A DNA stretch of 64,000 nucleotides, taken from assembly GCA_041640715.1 (NCBI GenBank), contig JBEPZU010000004.1, forward strand, positions 1 to 64,000, written 5' to 3'. The stretch comes from DSFO01 sp041640715. Its GTDB lineage: Archaea > Thermoproteota > Thermoprotei > Gearchaeales > Gearchaeaceae. Made by a program: the position numbers and the translations under genes. The first letter of the stretch is position 1; each line of letters starts with the position of its first letter. The notes under the pieces were generated by a model, which was not told the origin of the DNA, ran no database searches, and worked only from the letters and a program-made list of their open reading frames with translations. Shown piece after piece: positions 16,884 through 26,097 of this stretch.

Positions 16884-17782
16884 GGGAATTCACCTTCTAA
16901 TATATGTTCTAAGTCTTTCCTCCATAGCACATAAAAATATCTAACCTTTTTTTGCTCAGCCTCCTTGATGAATTCTACGACAACGTAGTTCTCCTTGTTT
17001 ATATAATGATCAAAGACGTTCCTCAAAGAAAGTCTCCACTTGAGCATCATGTCTCTGAAATCTCTGAGCCTGTTTAGATTACTGGGCACTTCAACCAATA
17101 CCACATTCGCATTTTCCTTCAAACTATAATCGCTTAAAATCATAAAATCATCAGAAACTTCAGTCTTAGTTACAAGCTTAGCCCCTAAATTAAGTAATTC
17201 GTTCAAGCTAGGTTCCCTAATCTTTTCCTTTATCCTAAGCTCGACCCGCTTGCTCTTTATCCACCATTCAGCTTCAAAACGATCTGTAGGCATGCCTATG
17301 TTTATCGAATCGGTTAGTTCTCCATAATAATCGACGTAAAACTTCCTTACTATCACACCTAGTTTACCTATGTTGAATCTTGCATTCGAAGATTGCAAAG
17401 GATCATAGGTCCAAGCAATAAAGTCTAAACCTTGTTCTAAAACTAGCTCTCTTTGTTTTAGCTTCAAGAAATAACCTAAACCTTTGTATCTTTGTTCAGG
17501 GATGACGCCCGTCATGTGGCTATAATGATATAATTTTCCTTCAGGAGACTTAGCTAAGATGCCAAAGGCAAAGCCTACTACTTTTCCAGTATCCTTCTCG
17601 AACGCACCTATTACAATCCCGCCTCTTCTATCACAGGCTATGAGCATATGATGGGCTACTGCTCCGCTATAATCCTTCATTCCCCATACTTCTAGTTGAG
17701 CATCAGTTATCTTGCGATACTCATCAGGATCCCTAGGCTTCCTTATTTCTATGATCTTGTCACCTAGAATTATTTCATTCAT
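16874..17782 (-). CDS. GNAT acyltransferase paired with the racemase
   Basis: A 302-residue GNAT-fold protein of the COG3375-like type found next to N-succinylamino acid racemases. The acyl-CoA pocket is seen at GVIPEQRYKGLGYFLKLKQRE, preceded by GIVIGAFEKDTGKVVGFAFG and followed by FIAWTYDPLQSSNARFN. The ten-base overlap with the racemase gene means translational coupling. By analogy with the Geobacillus pathway it would succinylate D-amino acids so that the racemase can act on them. The third enzyme, an M20 desuccinylase, is not in the window. Confidence 0.8.
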   Translation of the reverse strand: MNEIILGDKIIEIRKPRDPDEYRKITDAQLEVWGMKDYSGAVAHHMLIACDRRGGIVIGAFEKDTGKVVGFAFGILAKSPEGKLYHYSHMTGVIPEQRYKGLGYFLKLKQRELVLEQGLDFIAWTYDPLQSSNARFNIGKLGVIVRKFYVDYYGELTDSINIGMPTDRFEAEWWIKSKRVELRIKEKIREPSLNELLNLGAKLVTKTEVSDDFMILSDYSLKENANVVLVEVPSNLNRLRDFRDMMLKWRLSLRNVFDHYINKENYVVVEFIKEAEQKKVRYFYVLWRKDLEHILEGEFPWR

Positions 17783-17937
17783 GAACTATTAACAAATAGA
17801 GATTCGGGTTAAAAATTTAGCAAAAACCGATAAATGCTTTCCTTGATTTTCCAATGCTATTCAGTCAATCCTAAAGAACTTTGATAATTTTTGGAATTTA
17901 AGCTAAGTTTTATTACTCCACCCAACTTATTAAGCTA

Positions 17938-19002
17938 ATGAAAGGCGTAATACTTCATGGAGGAGCTGGTACTAGATTAAGGCCTTTAACATTCAGCGGT
18001 CCTAAGCAATTAATTCCAGTAGCAAATAAACCTGTGTCACAGTATGCTTTAGAAGATTTAGTAAACTGCGGCATCAATGAAATAGCGATAATTTTAGGGG
18101 AAACATTTCCAGAGTTGGTAGAGAAATACTACGGAGATGGTTCAAGATTCGGTGCAAAAATAACTTACATCCATCAAGGTAAGCCTTTAGGAATAGCTCA
18201 TGCTGTAGGACTTTGCAGGGATTTCATTAAAGATGATAATTTCGTAGTTTATTTAGGGGATAATCTCCTACAATTCGGCATAAAAAAATATTTGGAGGAA
18301 TTCTTGAGGAAAGATGCTGATTCAATGGTTCTTTTGAAAGAGGTCGAAGATCCTACCAAATTTGGCGTTGCAGAGTTCGATGAAAAAGGAAAACTTAGCA
18401 GAGTAATCGAGAAACCTAAGAAGCCTCCAAGCAAGTATGCCTTGGTAGGAGTTTATTTCTTCAAATCTATTATTTTCAAAATGATAGATAACCTTAAGCC
18501 TAGTTGGAGAGGCGAATATGAAATAACTGATGCTATTCAAATGATGATCGATGAAAACTATAAAGTTGAATATTCGATCGTTGAAGGTTGGTGGCTTGAC
18601 ACAGGGAAAAAGGATGATATACTTTATGCAAACGCTTTGATTCTAGATGAAAGGATAAAAAAGGAGATAAAGGGAGAAATAGAGGATTCGAAAATCAATG
18701 GAAGAGTAGTCGTAGAAGAAAGGACCAAAATAATAAAGAGCGAAGTAAGAGGTCCTTCTATAATAGGCAAAAATTGTATCATTGAGAATTCTTTCATTGG
18801 ACCATATACGAGCATAGGAGATAACACAAAAATAGTCAACAGCTCGATTGAACATAGCATAATCTTAGAAAATTCGATAATAGAAAATATAGAAAGATTG
18901 GACTCAAGCTTGGTAGGTAAAAACTCAAAAATTATAAAAAATAAGGATAGAAGAACTTTAAGGCTTAACGTGGGTGATCATTCTGAAGTCGAAGTTTTTT
19001 AA
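17938..19002 (+). CDS. rmlA: Glucose-1-phosphate thymidylyltransferase, long form
   Basis: A 354-residue nucleotidyltransferase of the long RmlA type. The N-terminal 240 residues are the catalytic domain: LHGGAGTRLRPLT at about 7-19, SGPKQLIPVANKPV, YLGDNLLQFG and GWWLDTGKKDDI. The C-terminal part (SKINGRVVVEERT onward) has the hexapeptide pattern of a left-handed beta-helix, as in archaeal long RmlA. It makes dTDP-glucose for rhamnose or related deoxysugars. The usual LAGG is LHGG here. rmlC follows after 67 bases; rmlD is at 54511. Confidence 0.92.
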   Translation: MKGVILHGGAGTRLRPLTFSGPKQLIPVANKPVSQYALEDLVNCGINEIAIILGETFPELVEKYYGDGSRFGAKITYIHQGKPLGIAHAVGLCRDFIKDDNFVVYLGDNLLQFGIKKYLEEFLRKDADSMVLLKEVEDPTKFGVAEFDEKGKLSRVIEKPKKPPSKYALVGVYFFKSIIFKMIDNLKPSWRGEYEITDAIQMMIDENYKVEYSIVEGWWLDTGKKDDILYANALILDERIKKEIKGEIEDSKINGRVVVEERTKIIKSEVRGPSIIGKNCIIENSFIGPYTSIGDNTKIVNSSIEHSIILENSIIENIERLDSSLVGKNSKIIKNKDRRTLRLNVGDHSEVEVF

Positions 19003-19069
19003 AGAAAGTATGATTTATTCTTAAAGACTTTCTTCAGTTAACGATTTCTAAAAGGTTATAATCCAAATA

Positions 19070-19609
19070 ATGCTAAGTATTGTCATGACAGAAGCAAAGA
19101 GATATCCTTTGGAGGGTGTTAAGGTTTACGAACTTAAAGTATTGCCGGATGAAAGAGGATTTTTCTCAGAAGCGCTCAGAGAAGATTGGAAGGAGTTACT
19201 AGAAGGAGAATGGATTGTACAAGCAAATATAAGCTATAGTTATCCGGGAATCGTAAGAGCCTGGCATAGACATGAAAGAGGCCAAATAGACTATTTTCTA
19301 GTATTGAAAGGAGCGATGAAAATTTGCGCCTATGATGAAGAAACTGGAAAAATGGTCGAGATCATTGCAAGCGAAGATAAATTAAACATTGTTAGAATAC
19401 CTGGCAAGTACTGGCATGGAACTAAAACTATTAGCAATGAGCCTTCTTTAACGGTTTATTTCGTCAATAGGCTTTATGATTACAAGAATCCTGATGAACT
19501 AAGAAGACCTTGGAATGACCCTTCTATAGTGCCTAAAGAAATAAACGGAAGAACCGATGACCCTAGAGTAGGTAAACCTTGGGACTGGTTTTATCCGCCC
19601 CATAAGTAA
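19070..19609 (+). CDS. rmlC: dTDP-4-dehydrorhamnose 3,5-epimerase family protein
   Basis: A 179-residue cupin of the RmlC family, the third step of dTDP-L-rhamnose synthesis. Family features are VYELKVLPDERGFFSE, QANISYSYPGIVRAWHRHE with the active-site His, QIDYFLVLKGAMKICAYD and YWHGTKTISNEPS. It diverges from textbook RmlC in the catalytic segment (VRAWHRHERGQ in place of LRGLHxQ), so epimerisation at only one carbon or another deoxysugar substrate is possible. ATG at 19070 or 19085 could be the start. It follows rmlA in the same orientation. Confidence 0.85.
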   Translation: MLSIVMTEAKRYPLEGVKVYELKVLPDERGFFSEALREDWKELLEGEWIVQANISYSYPGIVRAWHRHERGQIDYFLVLKGAMKICAYDEETGKMVEIIASEDKLNIVRIPGKYWHGTKTISNEPSLTVYFVNRLYDYKNPDELRRPWNDPSIVPKEINGRTDDPRVGKPWDWFYPPHK

Positions 19610-19936
19610 AAGCCTAAATCCCCGATTGATGGATAACATGAATACATAACCTAACAGTTTAACAGTATGTGGGCAAGAAAATAGAGAAAAATGGAAGATA
19701 AATTTTTCTTTATCTCTTAATAGTTCATAGAAAATCAAAATTCATAACTAAAAAATGAATTATAATTCCGGTCGAATGAGTAAAAAGGTGAATAATAGAA
19801 AGTCCTTTGCATAATTAATGAGTAACCCTCTAAGAAGCAAAAGGTTTAAAAGAATTGATTAAAACTCCAGAAGAAAAACCGTCCGAAACACTTAAATATA
19901 GATAGATTTATATAGCCCCAAGAGATTCTTGGTAAG
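19610..19936. other. Intergenic stretch with promoter
   Basis: No gene is evident in these 327 bases. Near the right end, TTAAATATAGATAGATTTATATAG (split here over 19890-19914) contains two TATA-like boxes, the nearer about 25-30 bases before the ATG at 19937. The rest is AT-rich with no clear repeat. Confidence 0.5.
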
Positions 19937-20269
19937 ATGGATTCAATTTCATATTTTGATTTGTATCAGATTTATAAATTATTCAAAAAGAAAAGAATTT
20001 GGAATAAATTAGAAATATTAGATAAAGCATTTATTAAATCATGTTTAATTCTTTCAAAAATTAAAAAGATTAAAAATAAAGAAATAATTAATATATTAAA
20101 CAGAATAATGAATAAAATAAATAACTTCAAGAAAGAAAAGATAGAAATGGCTATCAGCGTAGCAATAGAAGCAATGAAAGGAAATGCTGTGAAAACGTTT
20201 AAAAAATTGGCTGAATGGTACAAAGATGAAGCTTACCTGTTCTGGCTAGGCTTGGCTCTAAGCAGGTAA
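19937..20269 (+). CDS. Small lysine-rich helical protein
   Basis: A 110-residue hypothetical protein, very rich in Lys, Ile and Asn in its first two thirds (LFKKKRIWNKLEILDK, KIKKIKNKEIINILNR) and more ordinary at the end (AEWYKDEAYLFWLGLALSR). It should be all-helical. Codon use is more AT-biased than its neighbours, hinting at a different history. A strong TATA-like region precedes it. It lies 33 bases before the membrane operon and may be its first gene. Function unknown. Confidence 0.6.
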   Translation: MDSISYFDLYQIYKLFKKKRIWNKLEILDKAFIKSCLILSKIKKIKNKEIINILNRIMNKINNFKKEKIEMAISVAIEAMKGNAVKTFKKLAEWYKDEAYLFWLGLALSR

Positions 20270-20302
20270 TTGAGTTAGCTAGAGGAATAAAAGAAAACTA
20301 AT

Positions 20303-21802
20303 ATGGCAGAAGTTCTACTTCATTTTGCTCTCCCATTTGCGTTTACTGCTCCATTGCTTGGATTTAAAAGAGGACTTTTGATAGGTTTGATAGCATTATT
20401 GCCAGATCTAGATGTGCTTTTCCAAATTCACAGATCGATCACACATTCTATGATTTTTCTACTCGCTTTAGTTTTGCCGATTGTGATATTAGTGGCTTAT
20501 AAATCACCTAAGCTCAAAGTTACTGCAATAGCAGCTATTCTAAGCCTTCTAAGTCATCCAGTACTGGATATGTTGCAGACATATACACCGATATTCTATC
20601 CTGTTTTGAAGGATTCACTATTCATTGAAGTGAATGCTGGAATTTTAATAAACAGTTCAAACCCACATCCAATCTTAAATCCATATCTAAACGTCGAAGT
20701 TAAGTGGATGGCTACCGAGTTTAAGCCTTTTAAAAGCCTTGATGGACCTTTATTTACAAGCCAAAATCTACCCATCTCAATAGCTTTGATCTTAATGCCT
20801 ATCGTTTACAGATTTGCCTCGATGAAACATATCAAAAAGAACCAATTGAGCAAACCAAAGGATTTGTTGGATCAAACTATACTGCTTGTGCAAGATCCTA
20901 TTCCACAAAACCCAGCCATTTCAAAGGAGGAAATCACCGTAGTGATACCAGTTTTAAATGAAGCTGAAGGTATAGGTAAAGTCATCGACGAGATAAAGCA
21001 AGAGGGTTACAATAACATATTGGTGATAGACGGTTATTCGAGCGATAATACTGCTGAAGTTGCGATGAGCAAAAACGTTAAGGTAATACGTCAACATGGA
21101 ATAGGTAAAGGAGGCGCCATCAAAACAGCACTTGAGCATGTTAATACTCCATACATTCTCTTAATGGATGGCGATTATACATATGATCCAAAGGATATCA
21201 AGCATATGCTAGTTTATGCTAAAAAATATGATGAAGTGATAGGTTCAAGAGTACGTTCCAAAGCCATGAGTTTATTACATAGAATAGGCAATAGGATCAT
21301 TAACTTGACATTCAACCTTTTAATGGGTACTAGCCTTAGCGATGTATGTAGTGGAATGTATCTAGTAAGGACTGAAGCCTTGAAGGATCTCGAAATAAAA
21401 AGCAGAGATTTCAGTGTGGAAGTTGAAATAGCAGCTCATATAAGTCATTCAGGTAAGATCACTGAAGTTCCTATAAATTATAGGAAAAGGATTGGGAAAA
21501 AGAAGCTCCAAAGCTTTCGAGATGGGCTCGTAATACTTCGCACTATAATATGGTTGGCGATGAATTATAATCCTGTAATGCTCTTTGCTTCTTTAGCTTC
21601 CATCTTAGCTATTCCTGGCTTAATTATTACTCTAAGAGAACTTTATTTAAGATATCTTTACGGAGCTGAAGCTTGGTCTTTTGGCATGGCATGGTTAGGG
21701 TTATTTCTACTCGTAATAGGATTGCAAGGAATTACAATCGCAATAATATCCTTGATGTTAAGGAGGATGGAAATTAGGATACTACGGAACCTTAAAAAAT
21801 AA
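20303..21802 (+). CDS. DUF457 membrane hydrolase fused to GT2 glycosyltransferase
   Basis: A 499-residue fusion. Residues 1 to about 180 are a YdjM/DUF457 membrane domain, with LPDLDVLFQIHRSITHSM holding the conserved Asp and His pair and several membrane helices. From about residue 212 a DPM1-like GT2 domain follows: VVIPVLNEAEGIGKVI, VIDGYSSDNT, MDGDYTYDP (DxD), then the SDVCSGMYLVR region. The last 75 residues have two membrane helices. It could transfer a sugar to a lipid carrier and act on a membrane substrate. Its stop is three bases before the next gene, so it heads the MoxR-DUF58 operon. Confidence 0.85.
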   Translation: MAEVLLHFALPFAFTAPLLGFKRGLLIGLIALLPDLDVLFQIHRSITHSMIFLLALVLPIVILVAYKSPKLKVTAIAAILSLLSHPVLDMLQTYTPIFYPVLKDSLFIEVNAGILINSSNPHPILNPYLNVEVKWMATEFKPFKSLDGPLFTSQNLPISIALILMPIVYRFASMKHIKKNQLSKPKDLLDQTILLVQDPIPQNPAISKEEITVVIPVLNEAEGIGKVIDEIKQEGYNNILVIDGYSSDNTAEVAMSKNVKVIRQHGIGKGGAIKTALEHVNTPYILLMDGDYTYDPKDIKHMLVYAKKYDEVIGSRVRSKAMSLLHRIGNRIINLTFNLLMGTSLSDVCSGMYLVRTEALKDLEIKSRDFSVEVEIAAHISHSGKITEVPINYRKRIGKKKLQSFRDGLVILRTIIWLAMNYNPVMLFASLASILAIPGLIITLRELYLRYLYGAEAWSFGMAWLGLFLLVIGLQGITIAIISLMLRRMEIRILRNLKK

Positions 21803-21805
21803 AAG

Positions 21806-23275
21806 TTGAGCTGGATTTTAAACGAAGAAGTTTTAGCAGTAATATTAGTCATAGTGATAATTTCAGGCATAATTGCAACCATTCAAGTTTTCAACCCACA
21901 AAACAACATAGAAAGTTTCTCCGAGCTTGGACTATTAGGTAAAAGAGGTATGATAGGAGATTATCCTAGGCAAGTAGTAGCTGGTCAACCTTTTCTCTTA
22001 TACATTTACATAGGTAACCATGAAGGTAAAACAGTCTATTACAAAATCCTCGTCAAAACAGGAGATAAATCTTCCGTAATAAATGAAACCACTCCTTTAA
22101 ACGCTGAACCAATAATGGAGTTTAGAGTTGTTCTTACTCATAACTCATCCATAAAAATCCCAGTTAACATAACACTAGAGCAGCCAGCAACCAACTTAAG
22201 GCTCGTCTTCGAGATGTGGATCTATAACGAAACATCTGGGAATTTCATATACTACAATCGATGGAATCAGCTCTGGCTCAATGTCACAGGTGGGTTGATG
22301 AGCACTGGTGAAAGTCAAAAGACAAAACAAACCTTAAGCGAAGATCTTGAAAAAAGAATAATTGAGGGTTATTTGTCTATAAGGAGAGCAGAAAGAGATG
22401 GAGGAAACGTCTCTGAGATGGTTAATCTGATTAACCAAGCTATACAGCTCGCTTTCAAAGGAGATGAAGCCAATGCGAATGAACTTATAGATGAGATAAT
22501 AGCCATGGAACCAATTGTTTCAAGGCTTGGATTGGAGACATCAAGGATGAAACTTTACACCAACATAGCAATGTTAACAGCGATCTCATCTATAGGCATA
22601 ACTAGCTTCATTTTCTTAAGACAAAGAATATGGATTTACTGGGCTAGAATTCATAAAGATTGGAAGATTATTTCGAAGAAAAACAACATGAAGCTTAGCA
22701 ATTTAGAAAAAATCATCCTAAATGAAATCAAGAATAAAGAAACTCGATTAGGAGAAATCGTATTCTCTCCTACAATGAAATACAAAGCGCATGAAATCGC
22801 AAAAACTATTTACAAATTAGCTAGAAAGGATGAAATTAAGCTAATCGATCCTAAACCACCATTGAATTTCTTAAGGTATATTCTATCGAGATATAACCTA
22901 GGTTTTGCGATAATTACTTCATTAGTAGCATTGGCTATACTTTCAGTTTACGGCTCAGATTCCTTTTCAGCTTTAACATCTTTGAGGATCATCTTAGGTT
23001 CGCTTTTAGTGCTTTTCATGCCAGGTTATTCTCTCATAGAAGCCCTATATCCCAAAGAAGAAGATCTTACACCCCTTGAGAGATTAGCTTTATCTATAGG
23101 TCTTAGCTTAGCGATCGTGCCCCTTATAGGCTTGGTGCTCAATTATACTCCTTGGGGTATAAGGCTTGATCCCATTCTGGTTGCACTTTCAACGCTCACG
23201 TTGATTTTAATGTTCCTATCAAGTTATAGGAAATTTGAGGTTCTAAGGTTGAAGGTAAGCACTACAAATGTTTGA
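21806..23275 (+). CDS. DUF1616 membrane protein
   Basis: A 489-residue membrane protein. It has an N-terminal helix (residues about 8-26), an extracellular beta-rich domain with many Asn-X-Ser/Thr sites (about 50-165), a helical linker, a second membrane helix, a cytoplasmic winged-helix-like segment (about 280-345), and a C-terminal DUF1616 region with four hydrophobic helices (VLFMPGYSLIEALYPKEEDL, LERLALSIGLSLAIVPLIG). The start is TTG, 3 bases after the previous stop. DUF1616 proteins recur in archaeal MoxR-DUF58 clusters; their role is unknown, probably envelope assembly or a secreted complex. Confidence 0.82.
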   Translation: MSWILNEEVLAVILVIVIISGIIATIQVFNPQNNIESFSELGLLGKRGMIGDYPRQVVAGQPFLLYIYIGNHEGKTVYYKILVKTGDKSSVINETTPLNAEPIMEFRVVLTHNSSIKIPVNITLEQPATNLRLVFEMWIYNETSGNFIYYNRWNQLWLNVTGGLMSTGESQKTKQTLSEDLEKRIIEGYLSIRRAERDGGNVSEMVNLINQAIQLAFKGDEANANELIDEIIAMEPIVSRLGLETSRMKLYTNIAMLTAISSIGITSFIFLRQRIWIYWARIHKDWKIISKKNNMKLSNLEKIILNEIKNKETRLGEIVFSPTMKYKAHEIAKTIYKLARKDEIKLIDPKPPLNFLRYILSRYNLGFAIITSLVALAILSVYGSDSFSALTSLRIILGSLLVLFMPGYSLIEALYPKEEDLTPLERLALSIGLSLAIVPLIGLVLNYTPWGIRLDPILVALSTLTLILMFLSSYRKFEVLRLKVSTTNV

Positions 23276-23996
23276 TCGAAATTTAGTGTATGGTTTAAGT
23301 CTAGTCTCTTTCGGATCGATCTTAAGCATAGCTTCGTATTTTATCTTAGAAAACATACCCTTAACAGCTTTGGGAATAGGCTTGATTGTATTAGGCTCAG
23401 CGTGGGCAATGATACCACCATATCCTTTGCCTAAGGATACGATCATAGAATTGATCAAATCATCATGCAGTAATATAGAAGCCTTGTTAGAAGCATTAGG
23501 GATATTCGAAAAGGCCATCTACATACCATCTAAAGAAGGAAGGGTCTTGGCCTACGTACCTATTAAGAAATCAGGAAATGTTAGTATTGATGAGATAAGC
23601 AATAACTTAAACAAAATGATTTTCAAAAGCAAAGAAAGTCTTGGAATAATTTTAGCCCCGCCTAAAGCTGGAATAGGAAATCCGCATCCAGTAGGAGAAA
23701 TCGGTTCTGATCTAACCACATTACTTGAACATGCCCTCGTAGATTCTGAGATTGCTTCTTCAGTCAGCGCAGTACAGAGCGAAGAAATCGTAGTAGTGGA
23801 GATAAATAAGCCTAAAGGCGATGTAGATTACCGTAGATTTAGAATTGTCATGGGTTCATTGCCTTCATGCATAGCAGCCCAAGCTGTAGCGGCATTCTTC
23901 TCTAAACCTGTTCAAATAATCGAAGAAAGGAAAGAAGGGAATAGCTTAATAGTCAACTTAAAGGTCTTGGATTGGAAAGACAGTACTTATATTTAA
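23268..23996 (+). CDS. Membrane-anchored hypothetical protein
   Basis: A 242-residue protein with two N-terminal membrane helices (SLVSFGSILSIASYFIL and LGIGLIVLGSAWAMI) and a soluble alpha/beta domain of about 180 residues (YIPSKEGRVLAYVPI, LAPPKAGIGNPHPVG, VVVEINKPKG, MGSLPSCIAAQAVAAFF). It overlaps the DUF1616 gene by 8 bases and the next by 25. It resembles small membrane-plus-domain proteins found beside DUF58 genes in other archaea. No catalytic motif is obvious. Confidence 0.75.
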   Translation: MFDRNLVYGLSLVSFGSILSIASYFILENIPLTALGIGLIVLGSAWAMIPPYPLPKDTIIELIKSSCSNIEALLEALGIFEKAIYIPSKEGRVLAYVPIKKSGNVSIDEISNNLNKMIFKSKESLGIILAPPKAGIGNPHPVGEIGSDLTTLLEHALVDSEIASSVSAVQSEEIVVVEINKPKGDVDYRRFRIVMGSLPSCIAAQAVAAFFSKPVQIIEERKEGNSLIVNLKVLDWKDSTYI

Positions 23997-24217
23997 TTAG
24001 TCTAGCACTTCTCATGATGATCACCGTTTCAGCATTGGCAGCTCTGAACGAGAATAGATTGGATTTTTACCTGAGTATTTTCACGCTCATATATCTAGTT
24101 ACCAACTTGACCTTCAGACCTAGAAAAAGGACGTTTGATTTCATTGCTTTGTTTTTATTACTTATATTCGTGTACATAACGATCACTAAGATCTTAGAAA
24201 TCCTCATTTTAACTTGA
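23972..24217 (+). CDS. Small three-helix membrane protein
   Basis: An 81-residue protein, nearly all hydrophobic, with three predicted membrane helices (LYLISLALLMMITVSALAA, FYLSIFTLIYLVTNL, DFIALFLLLIFVYITIT) and a basic loop RPRKRT. The TTG start overlaps the upstream gene by 25 bases and its stop overlaps the next TTG by four, so it is firmly embedded in the operon. Function unknown, likely a structural subunit of the membrane complex. Confidence 0.7.
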   Translation: MERQYLYLISLALLMMITVSALAALNENRLDFYLSIFTLIYLVTNLTFRPRKRTFDFIALFLLLIFVYITITKILEILILT

Positions 24218-26097
24218 AAAGAAAAACTTTAGTAAAGTCGTTTACAATAGTAGCCGCAATATCGATAGTGATACTCCTGCTTTTTTCATCGCTAATACAG
24301 CCGCCGATTCCATTTAGGGCTATACTTAGGCATGTTGACCCAAGCTCTGAAAACAAGCAGTTTCCGTTCTCACTTTTCTTGGTTTTTCAGATCAGTGAAT
24401 TACTAAAAAGCTTGATAAATGGTAATTTTAGAGATGCATCTGAAAAATTGAAAAATTTGAAAAACATTAGCATACCAGAAGAATATCGTTTCATATTCAA
24501 CAGGTTCAATGAGCTCTTAGAGGAAATTTCAAACCAGCTTAACGCGACTAAGTACTTACTAGATCAAGCAGAAGAACTAATAATAAATGGTAAAAGCGAA
24601 GATGCTAGATCTTTACTGAACGAAGCGTCGCTTAAGCTAGCTTCTGCAAATATAACTTATATCGAACTCAGAGTAGCTTTTAATGAATTCGCTAAGACGT
24701 TTGGGCTACCTATTGATCGGCTTCAAAAACTCATAGATAGATTAGGCGAGGTGATCAATGAGTATTATGATAGACTTCTCAGGTTGTTTAAAATGATCCA
24801 GGATCAAAGACTTCTTGAGGATACGTTCTTAAGCATCAACGTAACTCCCAAAACAATCTGGACTGGAGGAAATTTAGAAATTAGCGGTACGCTTTATACA
24901 AACAATACCTTTTTAGCGAATAAGACATTAGAAATACTCCTTGACGAAAGCCCGCTTACTAAAGTTTTAACTAATGAAAGAGGTGAGTTCAAAATTAAGG
25001 TTAAGATACCATATATTTACAAACCAAGCATTATTCTCAAAGCTAGGTACATTCCTACAGGATTTGACAGCGAGATTTACAAACCAACAGTTTCAAACAA
25101 CGTGACGGTTAAACTCCTTTACATTCAACCAATCATAAAAGTTGAAACAATAGGCAAAGCGCTACCAGGTAAAACCTTCGTTTTGAATGGCTACGTAGAA
25201 ACCAATAGGTCTTTACCATACACTAGCTTGCTAATCTCATGGACTGGAACCTCTTTGAATGCGACTCTTAATGAAGGAAAGTTCAGTATTGAGTTATATA
25301 CACCTGCAAATATACCTGATGGAGAATACGAATTGAGGATCAAAGCACCTCCATTCGAAATCTTTGCGCCTGCTGAGATAACCCTTCTAGTTAGAGTAGA
25401 GAGAATACCTCTTAATTTTGAAATACAGCAGCCAGGCGTGATCATTGCAGGTTTAGCTTCACAAATACAAATTAAACTCGTTGACGAAGAAAACGTAAAC
25501 TTCACGGCTAGATTGAGCTTCATGGATCAAATCTATACTGTCAATGCAAGCACGCAAGCAAGCTTTAATTTAGTTGCTCCATTAACAGTTTTGAGCGGAT
25601 ATCATCACTATAAAATAACTATATTTCCAAGTTTACCTTGGTACAAAAGCTCAGAATTTGAAGGAAGCATACTAGTGATAAATCCGCTGACGATCTTGGT
25701 TCCTATTATAATATCCTCAGTCATGACCTTTGAGCTCCTCAAGAGAAAAAGAAAGAAGATCATTGAAGAACCTTACCAAGAACAAAAGGTATCAGAACAA
25801 GCGATTACAAGAGTGTATTCAGAAACCTCGAAGTTCAAGGAGTTAATCGATTTATATTGGCAAGCAGTAGCGATAGTAAGCGAGATTACCAGCATTGAAA
25901 TGAAACCAAGTATGACCCTGAGAGAATATCTCGAATTTACGGGGCCTAAATTAAAAGAATTAAAAAAAGCCTTCGAAATTATTACGATAGCTACTGAGAA
26001 AGCTATTTATGCTCCTTTAGTTTTGAATGAAGAAATAGAAGCTACAATGAAAGCGTTTGAAGAGTTAAAAGTAATGTATGTCAAAGTTCAACTTTAA
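24214..26097 (+). CDS. Secreted-domain membrane protein with DUF4129-like tail
   Basis: A 627-residue protein. A signal-anchor helix (residues about 10-28) leads into a helical region (about 45-215, with a coiled-coil LLDQAEELIINGKSEDARSLL) and then repeated Ig-like beta domains (TPKTIWTGGNLEISGTLYT; SLPYTSLLISWTGTSL), ending at a second membrane helix (ILVPIIISSVMTFELL). The C-terminal 110 residues are cytoplasmic and look like DUF4129 (MTLREYLEF region). It is the extracytoplasmic partner in the MoxR-DUF58 operon, reminiscent of the transglutaminase-DUF4129 proteins in such clusters but without the transglutaminase Cys-His-Asp site. Confidence 0.75.
   Translation: MKRKTLVKSFTIVAAISIVILLLFSSLIQPPIPFRAILRHVDPSSENKQFPFSLFLVFQISELLKSLINGNFRDASEKLKNLKNISIPEEYRFIFNRFNELLEEISNQLNATKYLLDQAEELIINGKSEDARSLLNEASLKLASANITYIELRVAFNEFAKTFGLPIDRLQKLIDRLGEVINEYYDRLLRLFKMIQDQRLLEDTFLSINVTPKTIWTGGNLEISGTLYTNNTFLANKTLEILLDESPLTKVLTNERGEFKIKVKIPYIYKPSIILKARYIPTGFDSEIYKPTVSNNVTVKLLYIQPIIKVETIGKALPGKTFVLNGYVETNRSLPYTSLLISWTGTSLNATLNEGKFSIELYTPANIPDGEYELRIKAPPFEIFAPAEITLLVRVERIPLNFEIQQPGVIIAGLASQIQIKLVDEENVNFTARLSFMDQIYTVNASTQASFNLVAPLTVLSGYHHYKITIFPSLPWYKSSEFEGSILVINPLTILVPIIISSVMTFELLKRKRKKIIEEPYQEQKVSEQAITRVYSETSKFKELIDLYWQAVAIVSEITSIEMKPSMTLREYLEFTGPKLKELKKAFEIITIATEKAIYAPLVLNEEIEATMKAFEELKVMYVKVQL

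Noticed and set aside
25191..25523. 110-codon minus-strand frame inside the Ig-domain membrane protein gene
   Set aside because: Antisense shadow of a strong coding gene with no motif of its own.
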